From a bacterium (GTDB lineage Bacteria > Verrucomicrobiota > Verrucomicrobiia > Limisphaerales > J093), in contig JAJXZJ010000055.1 in the NCBI GenBank assembly GCA_021780105.1, positions 1-64,000 of the forward strand: 64,000 bases of DNA, in the 5' to 3' direction. Shown here in pieces: positions 38,153 through 45,932 of the stretch (positions are counted from its first letter, which is position 1; the number at the start of each line of letters is the position of its first letter). A program made the position numbers and the translations under genes. The notes beneath the pieces are model-generated. The model saw only the letters and a program-made list of their open reading frames with translations, ran no database searches and was not told the DNA's origin.

Positions 38153-39054
38153 TGCAGTGGGGGTTGATCTAGTTTGGCGCGGCCGGTCAGCCAGTTCACG
38201 CGCACGTTCAACCGGTTGGTCGAAATCGTGACAATGTCCGGCGCGCTGCCGACGACATACTGCCCGAGGCTGTTGCGGATGTAAAAAATACTGCCGCGCG
38301 ACAGCGCGACGGACTCGCCCGGACGGATGGTCTGAATCCCGTTTTCGTAATAGGCCTGCCCGCTGGGATCAAACGCAATGTAAGGCAGCCGCAACGCCGG
38401 GCTGGTCGCCGCCGGGAACGGAAACAGCGCAAACGGCAACGGCCGGTTCGTGTCGGCCTGCGCGTTGGCCACGGCCAGCCAGGCCTTGTCACTGCCCAGG
38501 TCAATGAATTTGTTCGTCGAGAAAAACATGCCGTCCGGCAATTGCTTCCACTCGGTGAGATAACGCGGCGAGAATTGTCCCGGCTGGTCGCCCACCGTGT
38601 GTCGCGTAAACAACGCGTAGGCGGTAAACTGGGCGTTGACCAGATTGGTCAATTGCTGGACCTGGCGTTTGATTTGATCCGCCGTGAGCGTCGCGGTGGC
38701 CTTTTTGATGGCGTTCATCTGCTGGGCACTGACCGCGCCCGGCGTCACAAACACCATGTAAACGACCCGCCGGCCGCTGATGGCCAGTTGCCGCGCGTAG
38801 GCCAGATCGTCCAGCATCTGGCGGCTGCCGGACGCAATGGTGTTGCTTTGCATCATGCTCCGGATGGACGGCAACGCCATGGACGCGAGCAGACCCATGA
38901 TGCCGATCACCACCAGCAGTTCAAGCAGCGTGAAACCCCGGCCGGGACGGGCGGACGGATGCCACGACCGCACCGCCCCGTGACGGCGCGGGATGCCGCC
39001 GCCGGCCGCCGCCTGCGTCCGTCTCACCGGGTCGCGTGTGTTCGCGATGCGCAT
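38149..39054 (-). CDS. Prepilin-type protein, GspH-like, Verru_Chthon cassette D-like
   Basis: About 301 residues with GRGFTLLELLVVIGIMGLLA, a canonical prepilin cleavage and methylation motif, preceded by an unusually long basic leader of about 40 residues. The segment SGSRQMLDDLAYARQLAI is the GspH/FimT-type helix and matches cassette protein D. AAGGAGG, which overlaps the previous gene's stop, lies 5 bases before the second of two tandem ATGs, so I place the start at 39054 rather than 39057. Confidence 0.8.
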   Translation of the reverse strand: MRIANTRDPVRRTQAAAGGGIPRRHGAVRSWHPSARPGRGFTLLELLVVIGIMGLLASMALPSIRSMMQSNTIASGSRQMLDDLAYARQLAISGRRVVYMVFVTPGAVSAQQMNAIKKATATLTADQIKRQVQQLTNLVNAQFTAYALFTRHTVGDQPGQFSPRYLTEWKQLPDGMFFSTNKFIDLGSDKAWLAVANAQADTNRPLPFALFPFPAATSPALRLPYIAFDPSGQAYYENGIQTIRPGESVALSRGSIFYIRNSLGQYVVGSAPDIVTISTNRLNVRVNWLTGRAKLDQPPLQ

Positions 39055-39064
39055 CATCGCCTCC

Positions 39065-39907
39065 TTATTTCCAGCTCAGGATGTTGTCCTTGTTGAAGCC
39101 GTAGTTGGCCTTCTGCGCCGGGCTGGCCTGGCCATCCGGCCCCAGCGACCAGACCATGACCGGGGCGTTGGCCTCGAAGCTGTTGATGTTGGCGGCATCA
39201 GACTGGCGAAGACCGTTATAGCCCAGGCCACCGCCCTGCGCCGACACGCTGGCAAGAGAATACAGACCATCGCGGCATTTGCCGTCGTAATTCAGGTCAA
39301 GGCTGATGATATAGGGATTGCCCCACGGATCGCGCAAGACGTTGTCAGGACCAATGCCGCGGGGACGGCCGACGCCGGCGCCGGCGCCGGGCGGCCGCAG
39401 CCAGTTCACGTTCTTGAAACCGTCGAGGAACTTGGTTTGCTGCGGGTTCAAATTGTGGTTGTAGTTGGCAGTCGGCTTGCCCTGGAGATCCACGACGATG
39501 TCGTTGAGAATGGTGACCAGCTCGGAGTTGTTGCCCTGCCAGCTCCCGGCGCCCGAGTTACCAACCGGCGGTGTCGAGCCGCGCGTGTTGAGCAGTGTCG
39601 GGGTGATGGAGCGGCCCGAATTCATGGCGGTGCCCCAGGTGAAGTCCGGCATCGCGTCTGAGACGGAGGAGCGCGCCTGGGCCGAGGCGGGCAGGCGACC
39701 ATAGGCGGCCTGGTACGAGTTCACGGCGCCGATGATCGTGGTCATTTCCTGTTTGGCGACCGCGATATTGGCTTTCGTTTTGGCTACGCTGATGGCGGGC
39801 AGCAACATGCCGGCCAGGACGGCGATGATGGCGATGACCGTCAGCAGTTCGATCAGCGTGAAGCCGCGTTCGCCAGTGCGCATCGCGGCCAGTTTCAGTC
39901 GGTTCAT
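39065..39907 (-). CDS. Type II secretion major-pseudopilin-like protein (GspG-like)
   Basis: A 280-residue protein with ERGFTLIELLTVIAIIAVLA, a textbook type III signal with Glu5. The body includes MTTIIGAVNSYQAAYGRLP and, near the C-terminus, DPWGNPYIISLDLNYDGKC, the 'DPWGNPY' block of GspG-type pseudopilins. The end is ILSWK. The ATG at 39907 gives a leader of about 15 residues; longer in-frame starts would give an implausible leader. It is followed after 7 bases by the D-like gene. Confidence 0.85.
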   Translation of the reverse strand: MNRLKLAAMRTGERGFTLIELLTVIAIIAVLAGMLLPAISVAKTKANIAVAKQEMTTIIGAVNSYQAAYGRLPASAQARSSVSDAMPDFTWGTAMNSGRSITPTLLNTRGSTPPVGNSGAGSWQGNNSELVTILNDIVVDLQGKPTANYNHNLNPQQTKFLDGFKNVNWLRPPGAGAGVGRPRGIGPDNVLRDPWGNPYIISLDLNYDGKCRDGLYSLASVSAQGGGLGYNGLRQSDAANINSFEANAPVMVWSLGPDGQASPAQKANYGFNKDNILSWK

Positions 39908-40077
39908 AGTTCGAGGCGGGTTAACAGGGTTGACGATCCAGGTCAAAGTCGGATGGGAACGGCAGGTGGCAGATGACGCCGGCCGGCGTGATTGCGCCAC
40001 CCGCAGCAACCATCGCTTCGAGCGCCACGCCACAGCGAGGCGTCGGCAAAGCGGGTTGGCGGCGGGGCGGATCATGT

Positions 40078-40779
40078 TCACTCCTTCCAGTTGCCGATGA
40101 TGCGGTTGGTGCTGCCCCAGGGAATTTGCGCCCAAAGATCGAAGCTGGCCGCGTTGTTGGTCGGCTTGGTGGAAACGTATTGCCAGGGGTTGATGCCCAG
40201 GGAAGCGCCGTTGACAAGGCCGTTAAGCGGCGACAAGGCGGTCTGGCCAGCCGGCCAATCGACCGCCGAGACGCGGAGCAGTTCCACCATCGAGCCGTTG
40301 TTCAGCGTAACGGTTGCGTGCTGTTTCTCCTTCAGGTTGTGGAAATAGAACTTCGGCCGATCAGGGGCGACGGCTGAGTTCAGGATGCCCTGCGTATGAA
40401 ACGCGTTGTTGAGCGTGGTGCTGCTGATCAGGTCCAGGCGATCCGCCGGTTGATAATACTGGCCTTGGTTGCTCGAAACGCAGCCGACCAGTTCGTAGAA
40501 GAGTGGGTTCATGGCTGCATTGAGGTTTAGTTGGCCGTTGTTGTTGTCGGGCGGGTATTGGTTGAAATCGGCGTGATACGATTCGATGGCGGTGACAATC
40601 TGATCACGCTCAGCCCGAACGCTGGCCTCGGTCCCTTTGCGCTTGGCTACGCCAGCCATGCCCACACCGAGGGCAGCCAGCAGACCAATGATCGAAATGA
40701 CCGTCAGCAATTCAATGAGAGAGAACGCCGTTGGTCTGGCTGGAATTCCATTGTTGGACTGGGTTCTCGTCATGTTCAT
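40078..40779 (-). CDS. Type II secretion pseudopilin (GspG-like), first of the pseudopilin operon
   Basis: About 233 residues. The prepilin motif is PTAFSLIELLTVISIIGLLA, with Ala instead of Gly before the mature Phe; prepilin peptidases tolerate Ala here. The helix is followed by AERDQIVTAIESYHADFNQYPPDN, the GspG pattern. The C-terminus has FDLWAQIPWGSTNRIIGNWKE. Two ATGs, at 40779 and 40773, are possible; I chose the first. It starts only 28 bases after the antitoxin gene, with no terminator between. Confidence 0.82.
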   Translation of the reverse strand: MNMTRTQSNNGIPARPTAFSLIELLTVISIIGLLAALGVGMAGVAKRKGTEASVRAERDQIVTAIESYHADFNQYPPDNNNGQLNLNAAMNPLFYELVGCVSSNQGQYYQPADRLDLISSTTLNNAFHTQGILNSAVAPDRPKFYFHNLKEKQHATVTLNNGSMVELLRVSAVDWPAGQTALSPLNGLVNGASLGINPWQYVSTKPTNNAASFDLWAQIPWGSTNRIIGNWKE

Positions 40780-40807
40780 TGTTCCCACAGCGCGTTTACT
40801 GCAATCG

Positions 40808-41119
40808 TCATGCCACATTTCGTTGGTCGCGTTGGTCCCGGCGTTCGCGATCCCAAAGCTCCTGCTCCATCCGCTCGCTGAGCCATTGCTTGATCATGCT
40901 TTGATAATTCAAATACCTCGATTTCGCCAAGCGCTTGATACGCGCCAACATCCGAGGATCAATCCGCAACGTGATCGTCACTGATTCCGAACTCGCGGCA
41001 CTGGCTGCGACCGCAGCCTCCATGAGCCGAAGATCGAGACAGGTTTCTTCCCAATAAGCCGCCTCCGCTTCCTCGCGGTCGAACAGCGGCACCTCTTCCC
41101 AGCTTGTGATTGTGTTCAT
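40808..41119 (-). CDS. CopG-type antitoxin (ribbon-helix-helix) of a BrnT-like TA pair
   Basis: A protein of about 103 residues. The N-terminal part (VPLFDREEAEAAYWEE) matches the toxin-neutralising region of CopG-type antitoxins, and the C-terminal half (VTITLRIDPRMLARIKRLAKS, then NYQSMIKQWLSE) is a ribbon-helix-helix DNA-binding fold. It would bind its own promoter together with the toxin. I chose ATG 41119 over 41140 because the conserved part begins there; neither has a strong ribosome site. It is followed by the pseudopilin operon on the same strand. Confidence 0.75.
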   Translation of the reverse strand: MNTITSWEEVPLFDREEAEAAYWEETCLDLRLMEAAVAASAASSESVTITLRIDPRMLARIKRLAKSRYLNYQSMIKQWLSERMEQELWDRERRDQRDQRNVA

Positions 41120-41170
41120 GCGCTGAAAGTCAAACCGCATTCAACCGCTTGGAGCAATGGAAGTTCGGTT

Positions 41171-41458
41171 TCATTGAGCCAGCATCTGCGTTACCTTCCG
41201 CTGATACAAGAACTGTTCCTCGGTCGTGAACTGTCGCGCGAAAATAACCCGCGTCATCCGGCCATTGGCGCGATACAGGCTAAAAATGCCAACTCCCGAG
41301 GCCGACCTTCCCAAATTAAAAAAACGTGCCTGAAGACCGAATCGAGCCGAATCCGGCAGCAAGCGCACGGCAAAAGGATCCTCGAATGACTCCTCGATAT
41401 CTTGCGAGGTCAACGGCCGTCCCAAATCGAAGGGCGAATTGTTCCAATCAAAGTCCAT
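41171..41458 (-). CDS. BrnT-like ribonuclease toxin
   Basis: A 95-residue protein upstream of a CopG-type antitoxin, the gene order usual for brnT-brnA. The middle resembles BrnT: ESFEDPFAVRLLPDS, then RFFNLGRSASGVGIF and TRVIFARQFTTEEQFLYQ, corresponding to the 'F.DP' turn, the 'R...iG' strand and the 'I.aR.a...E...Y' C-terminal block of the RelE-like fold. The N-terminus (MDFDWNNSPFDLG) lacks the usual 'N..KHGV' helix, so it is a divergent member and activity is uncertain. Confidence 0.62.
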   Translation of the reverse strand: MDFDWNNSPFDLGRPLTSQDIEESFEDPFAVRLLPDSARFGLQARFFNLGRSASGVGIFSLYRANGRMTRVIFARQFTTEEQFLYQRKVTQMLAQ

Positions 41459-41469
41459 TGTCGGCTTCT

Positions 41470-41535
41470 TTGTAAATCAATCGCACATGCAAAGTAATTA
41501 CATTGTATTTACAAGCCAATCTGTGTGGTTGTCAA
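41470..41535 (-). promoter_or_regulatory. Promoter and operator-like inverted repeat upstream of the toxin gene
   Basis: On the minus strand a perfect -35 TTGACA (41535-41530) is followed after 17 bases by GTAAAT (41512-41507). The -10 lies inside one arm of an inverted repeat, TTGTAAAT (41470-41477) with ATTTACAA (41507-41514), whose arm centres are 37 bases apart. The stretch is clearly AT-richer than its surroundings. Binding by the RHH antitoxin is an inference. Confidence 0.6.
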
Positions 41536-41562
41536 GTCCGGCTATTGAAATTATCTCGAATT

Positions 41563-41600
41563 TCAGAAACGACCGCCATCGGAGCTTTTACCGATGGCGG
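41563..41600 (-). terminator. Terminator at the end of the motor-ATPase operon
   Basis: A perfect 10-bp stem (CCGCCATCGG at 41573-41582 with CCGATGGCGG at 41591-41600) has an 8-base loop. On the minus strand it is followed by TCGTTTCTG. It begins 23 bases after the pilC stop and separates that operon from the toxin promoter. Confidence 0.6.
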
Positions 41601-41623
41601 CCTTCTTGAACACTCGATGCCGG

Positions 41624-42985
41624 CTAATCTTCGCCGCCGCGGCTGTTTTCGTCGCCACCGAGTTGGGAAATCAAGGTGATGAGTGGCAAGAACAAGGCGA
41701 TGACAATGCTGCCGACGATCACAGCCAGGAAGACGATCATGATTGGCTCAAGCAAGGAGGTCATGGCGGACACCGCGTTGTCCACCTCGTCCTCGTAGGT
41801 GTCGGCAATCTTCATCAACATTTCGGGCAACGCGCCGGTCTGTTCACCGACGTCCACCATGCTGATGACCATGGGCGGAAAGACGTTGGAGGCGTCCAGT
41901 GGAGCGGTGATGGTTTCGCCTTCCTTGACGCTTTCATGCACCCGCGCCACGGCTTCGCTGACAATCACGTTGCCGCTGGTTTCCTTGACGATGGTGAGCG
42001 CCTGAAGAATCGGCACGCCGCTGCTGACCAGCGTGCCCAAGGTGCGCGTGAACCGTGCGATGGCCACTTTCGTGATGACCGGTCCGAGCACCGGCATGTT
42101 CAGCTTGAATTTATCCCAGAGCCAGCGGCCCTTCTTGGTTTTGAGGAGGAATTTCATGGCAATGACAAAGCCGATGACATAGAAAATGACCGGTCCGGGA
42201 AAGACCGGCAAATGCCAGGGCGCATCGTCTCCGATAAGAATCGTCTTGCTTTTGATCATGTTGGCGATGCTCAGCACCAGTCGCGTGAACGACGGAAGCG
42301 GTTTGCCTTCAAGCATGTCAGCGAAGATCATCTGAAACCGTGGCACGACGAACACCATCAACACGCCAAGGATGATGGTCGCGACGATGAGCACGGCGAC
42401 AGGATAAAACATGGCCGCCTTCACCTTGCCCTTGATCTTCTCGGCCTTCTCCATGAACTCGGCCAGGCGGTTCAGCACCACCTCCAGCACGCCACCCAAC
42501 TCCCCGGCCTTGACCATGTTGATGTAGAGCCGGTTGAAAATCTTGGGATGCTGGGCCAGCGCCTCTGAAAACGTGCTGCCACCTTCGATCGCGATACTGA
42601 TTTCCCCGATGACTTCCTTGAGAGTCGGGTTGCGCTCCTGTTTTTCGAGCACCCTCATGCCGCGCAACAACGGCAAGCCCGCGTCCACCAGCGTCGCCAA
42701 TTGCCGCGTGAAGGCGCACATGATTTTGGGCTTCACCTTGCCGCCAAGGAACGGGATCTTGATGTTGATGTTTTTGCCCTTTTTCTTCTCGCCCGGCGCG
42801 GCGGCGGCCTTGTCCTTGCCCTTCTTCGCCGATTTCTCCTTCACTTTCTCCGCCTCGACAACTTTCGTCGGGAAGAAGCCCATTTCCTTGAGCCGGCTGA
42901 CCGCCTCGTTCTGGCTGGTGACTTCGAGCGTTCCCTTCGTCTCCTTGCCACGGGAATCCATGGCCACGTAATTGAACTTGGGCAT
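41624..42985 (-). CDS. pilC: PilC/GspF inner-membrane platform protein
   Basis: The 453-residue polytopic protein anchors the assembly motor of type IV pili or type II secretion. The N-terminus PKFNYVAMDSRGKETKGTL is the family start. Two GspF domains are visible: the first from CAFTRQLATLVDAGLPLLRG, the second from FTRTLGTLVSSGVPILQAL, each followed by membrane segments. A Lys/Ala-rich insertion at about residues 48-72 (EKSAKKGKDKAAAAPGEKKK) is unusual. It follows the second PilB gene by 14 bases. Confidence 0.93.
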   Translation of the reverse strand: MPKFNYVAMDSRGKETKGTLEVTSQNEAVSRLKEMGFFPTKVVEAEKVKEKSAKKGKDKAAAAPGEKKKGKNINIKIPFLGGKVKPKIMCAFTRQLATLVDAGLPLLRGMRVLEKQERNPTLKEVIGEISIAIEGGSTFSEALAQHPKIFNRLYINMVKAGELGGVLEVVLNRLAEFMEKAEKIKGKVKAAMFYPVAVLIVATIILGVLMVFVVPRFQMIFADMLEGKPLPSFTRLVLSIANMIKSKTILIGDDAPWHLPVFPGPVIFYVIGFVIAMKFLLKTKKGRWLWDKFKLNMPVLGPVITKVAIARFTRTLGTLVSSGVPILQALTIVKETSGNVIVSEAVARVHESVKEGETITAPLDASNVFPPMVISMVDVGEQTGALPEMLMKIADTYEDEVDNAVSAMTSLLEPIMIVFLAVIVGSIVIALFLPLITLISQLGGDENSRGGED

Positions 42986-42999
42986 AGCGAAAACTTCTT

Positions 43000-44703
43000 T
43001 CAGGTGTAACGCAGGACTTCTTCGATGGTGGTGTCGCCGTCAAAAATGCTGCGCAGGCCATCCTCGCGCAACGCGACCATCCCCAGTTCGATGGCCTTCT
43101 GGCGGATGACGACGGTTGGCGCCCGCTCATTGATCAGCATCCGGACGGGATCCGAGAGGGGCAGCAGTTCAAAAATACCCTTCCGCCCCCGGTAGCCGGT
43201 GTCATTGCATTCCTTGCACCCCCGACCGTAATAGAAAACCTTGTCCCCAATATCGTGCGGCGAGAGATTGAGTTGCGCCAGTTGCGATTCCGTCGGTTCG
43301 AAGGGCGTCCGGCACCGTTTGCAGGTCGTCCGGACCAGCCGTTGGGCCAGCACCGCCAGGAGCGTCGAGGAAATCAAGAAAGGCTCCACACCCATATCCA
43401 CCAAACGGGTCACGGCGCCGGGGGCATCGTTGGTGTGCAGCGTCGTCAACACCAGGTGACCGGTCAACGACGCTTGGATGGCGACCTGCGAGGTTTCCAA
43501 ATCGCGCATTTCCCCCAGCATGATGATGTCGGGGTCCTGGCGCAGGAAGGATCGCAACGCCTTGGAGAAGGTCATGCCCATGGAGTCGTTCACCGGCACC
43601 TGCATGATGCCCTCGATGTCGAATTCGACCGGGTCTTCCACCGTAAGTAACTTGGAATCAATGGTGTTCACCCGACGCAGGCAGGAGTAAAGCGTGGTGG
43701 TCTTGCCGCAGCCGGTCGGCCCGGTGACGACAAAAATGCCGTTGGGCTGCTGGATCAACTCCACCACCAAGTCGTAAATGAACTTCGGGAAGCCAAGGTT
43801 CTCGACCTCCAGTTGCAACGCCGAGCGGTCCAGCACGCGCAACACCACCGACTCGCCGAATTGCGTCGGCAGCGTCGAAACGCGCAAGTCCACCTCCCGC
43901 CCGCCGATGTTGATGGAGATACGGCCGTCCTGCGGCAGGCGGCGTTCCGAAATATCCAGGTTTGCCATGACCTTGATGCGGGAGATCACGGGCAGCGCCA
44001 GGTGCTTGGGCGGGGGCGACATTTCGTAAAGCGCGCCGTCCACGCGGTAGCGGATTTTGAACTCATCCTCGAACGGCTCGAAGTGAATGTCACTGGCCCG
44101 GTCCTGCACCGCCTGGAACAGGACGAGGTTCACGAACTTTACGATCGGCGCTTCGTTGGCCAGGTTGTTCAGGTCAATCGTGCCCCCGGCGGACACCTCG
44201 GCCATTTCCCTGGCGATGTCCTCGTCCGAGCCAAGTTGCTGGAGCAGATCGCCAACCCCACCGGATTCAGCCGGATAGAACTTTTGAATCAGTTTCTCCA
44301 CCAACTGGGGGTCGGCGACCACCACCTGCACTTCTTTTCCACTCGCGAACCCGATTTCATCCACCACCGCCGGGTTCATGGGATCAACCAGCGCCACGCG
44401 GACATTCGCGCCGTTCAGCGACACCGGGAGGCACTGGGCGCTCCGGGCAACCGCCCCGGGGATCGCCCCGATCACCTCCGGCGTGAGGTCCAGCTCGTTG
44501 ATTTCCACCACCTCGGTTCCCAGTTGTTCCGCAATGATCTGGAGTTGCGTCTCGCCGTCAATCAGGCCGTAATCCACCAGAATCTGGCTGACGGGCCGGC
44601 CGCCGCGCGTGTGCTCGGCGAGCACTTCCTCGATCTGCATGTCGTCCACCAAGCCGCGGTCGCGGAGGACGGCGAGAAGGGGTTGGGAGGCAAGATCAGC
44701 CAT
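43000..44703 (-). CDS. pilB: PilB/GspE assembly ATPase (copy 1)
   Basis: A 567-residue hexameric ATPase that drives pilin or pseudopilin polymerisation from the cytoplasmic face. It has a T2SSE N-terminal domain (~1-160), then the ATPase with Walker [11 protein letters not shown] (Lys334), Walker B-like [10 protein letters not shown] and the Asp/His boxes. A four-Cys zinc site ([10 protein letters not shown], then [14 protein letters not shown]) is typical of PilB/GspE and absent from PilT. The ATG at 44703 lies 3 bases after the pilT stop. Confidence 0.93.
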   Translation of the reverse strand: MADLASQPLLAVLRDRGLVDDMQIEEVLAEHTRGGRPVSQILVDYGLIDGETQLQIIAEQLGTEVVEINELDLTPEVIGAIPGAVARSAQCLPVSLNGANVRVALVDPMNPAVVDEIGFASGKEVQVVVADPQLVEKLIQKFYPAESGGVGDLLQQLGSDEDIAREMAEVSAGGTIDLNNLANEAPIVKFVNLVLFQAVQDRASDIHFEPFEDEFKIRYRVDGALYEMSPPPKHLALPVISRIKVMANLDISERRLPQDGRISINIGGREVDLRVSTLPTQFGESVVLRVLDRSALQLEVENLGFPKFIYDLVVELIQQPNGIFVVTGPTGCGKTTTLYSCLRRVNTIDSKLLTVEDPVEFDIEGIMQVPVNDSMGMTFSKALRSFLRQDPDIIMLGEMRDLETSQVAIQASLTGHLVLTTLHTNDAPGAVTRLVDMGVEPFLISSTLLAVLAQRLVRTTCKRCRTPFEPTESQLAQLNLSPHDIGDKVFYYGRGCKECNDTGYRGRKGIFELLPLSDPVRMLINERAPTVVIRQKAIELGMVALREDGLRSIFDGDTTIEEVLRYT

Positions 44704-44705
44704 AC

Positions 44706-45812
44706 TCAGCGACGTCCTTCTGCTTCTTCGAGCGCCAATCCCGCTTCGATTTCTTGGAGCTTCTGCATCACCGTGGTCGGGTCCTGCGACTTGGTGATGA
44801 CTTCGTCCCGCGAGATCAAGCCCTGCTGCCATTTATCAATCAGGAAGCCGTCCAGCGTCACCATGCCGAATTTGGCGCCGGTCTGAATGTCCGACTGGAT
44901 GCGGAAGGTCTTGTTGTCGCGGATGAGCGCGGCGACCGACGGCGTGTTGATCATGATTTCAAAGACGGCCACGCGACCGGGCTTGTCACTGCGCGGCAGG
45001 AGGAGCTGCGAGATGACGGCCTGCAACACCGTGGAGAGCTGGATGCGGATTTGCTCCTGCTGGGTGACCGGGAAGGCGTTCACCAGACGGTCAATCGTCT
45101 TCGCCGCGCCGGTCGTGTGGAGCGTCCCGAAGACCAAGTGGCCGGTTTCGGCCGCCGTGATCGCGGCGTCCATCGTTTCCAGGTCGCGCAACTCGCCGAC
45201 GAGGATCACGTCCGGGTCCTGGCGCAGCGCGCGCCGCAGGGCCTCAGCGAAGTTCGGCACGTCCACATTCACCTCGCGCTGGGTGATCACGGCCTTCTTG
45301 TGATGGTGGTAGTACTCGATCGGATCCTCGATGGTAATGATGTGCGCGTCATCGCGTTCCTCGTTGATGATGTTGATCATCGAGGCCAGCGACGTGGTTT
45401 TCCCGGAACCGGTGGGGCCGGTCACCAGCACAAGTCCGCGCGGTTTGTAGAGCAGGTCGCGAACCGACGGCGGAATACCGAGTTCCTCGAGCGTGAGCAG
45501 TCTGGTGGGAATTTGCCGGGCGACCACGCCGAAATGTCCCTTCTCCTTGAACACGCTCACGCGGAACCGCGCCAGCTCGCCGAAGGCGAAGCCGAAGTCC
45601 GCGCCGCCGCGTTCACGCACCTGCTGGATGTTTTCCTCGGACGTGATCGTCCGCATCAGTTCCTCGGTGTCCTCCGGGCGGAGGGGCGGACCTTCGACGC
45701 GGTTGAGGATGCCGTGCAGGCGGATGACGGGAGGAATGCCCACGCGCAAATGCAGGTCGGCCGCGTTTTCTTGCACGACCAACTGCAACAAGTCAGACAT
45801 GGAATACGACAT
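44706..45812 (-). CDS. pilT: PilT retraction ATPase
   Basis: The 368-residue ATPase resembles PilT, which depolymerises type IV pili for twitching. It has the short PAS-like N-terminal domain ([20 protein letters not shown]), Walker [11 protein letters not shown] (Lys138), [14 protein letters not shown] and [19 protein letters not shown]. The AIRNLIRE-type box near the C-terminus appears as [13 protein letters not shown], which is diverged. No zinc Cys set is present, as expected. The start could also be the ATG at 45800. Confidence 0.92.
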   Translation of the reverse strand: MSYSMSDLLQLVVQENAADLHLRVGIPPVIRLHGILNRVEGPPLRPEDTEELMRTITSEENIQQVRERGGADFGFAFGELARFRVSVFKEKGHFGVVARQIPTRLLTLEELGIPPSVRDLLYKPRGLVLVTGPTGSGKTTSLASMINIINEERDDAHIITIEDPIEYYHHHKKAVITQREVNVDVPNFAEALRRALRQDPDVILVGELRDLETMDAAITAAETGHLVFGTLHTTGAAKTIDRLVNAFPVTQQEQIRIQLSTVLQAVISQLLLPRSDKPGRVAVFEIMINTPSVAALIRDNKTFRIQSDIQTGAKFGMVTLDGFLIDKWQQGLISRDEVITKSQDPTTVMQKLQEIEAGLALEEAEGRR

Positions 45813-45932
45813 AAATCAGACAGGCGAAAAACTTCGACGAACGAAACCCCGCGTCCTGGCGTGGCCCGGAGGCCGGAACGCCGAATGACTGGCGGGCGAA
45901 AAACAGAGCGGGCGCATGGCGGTTCGACAAGG

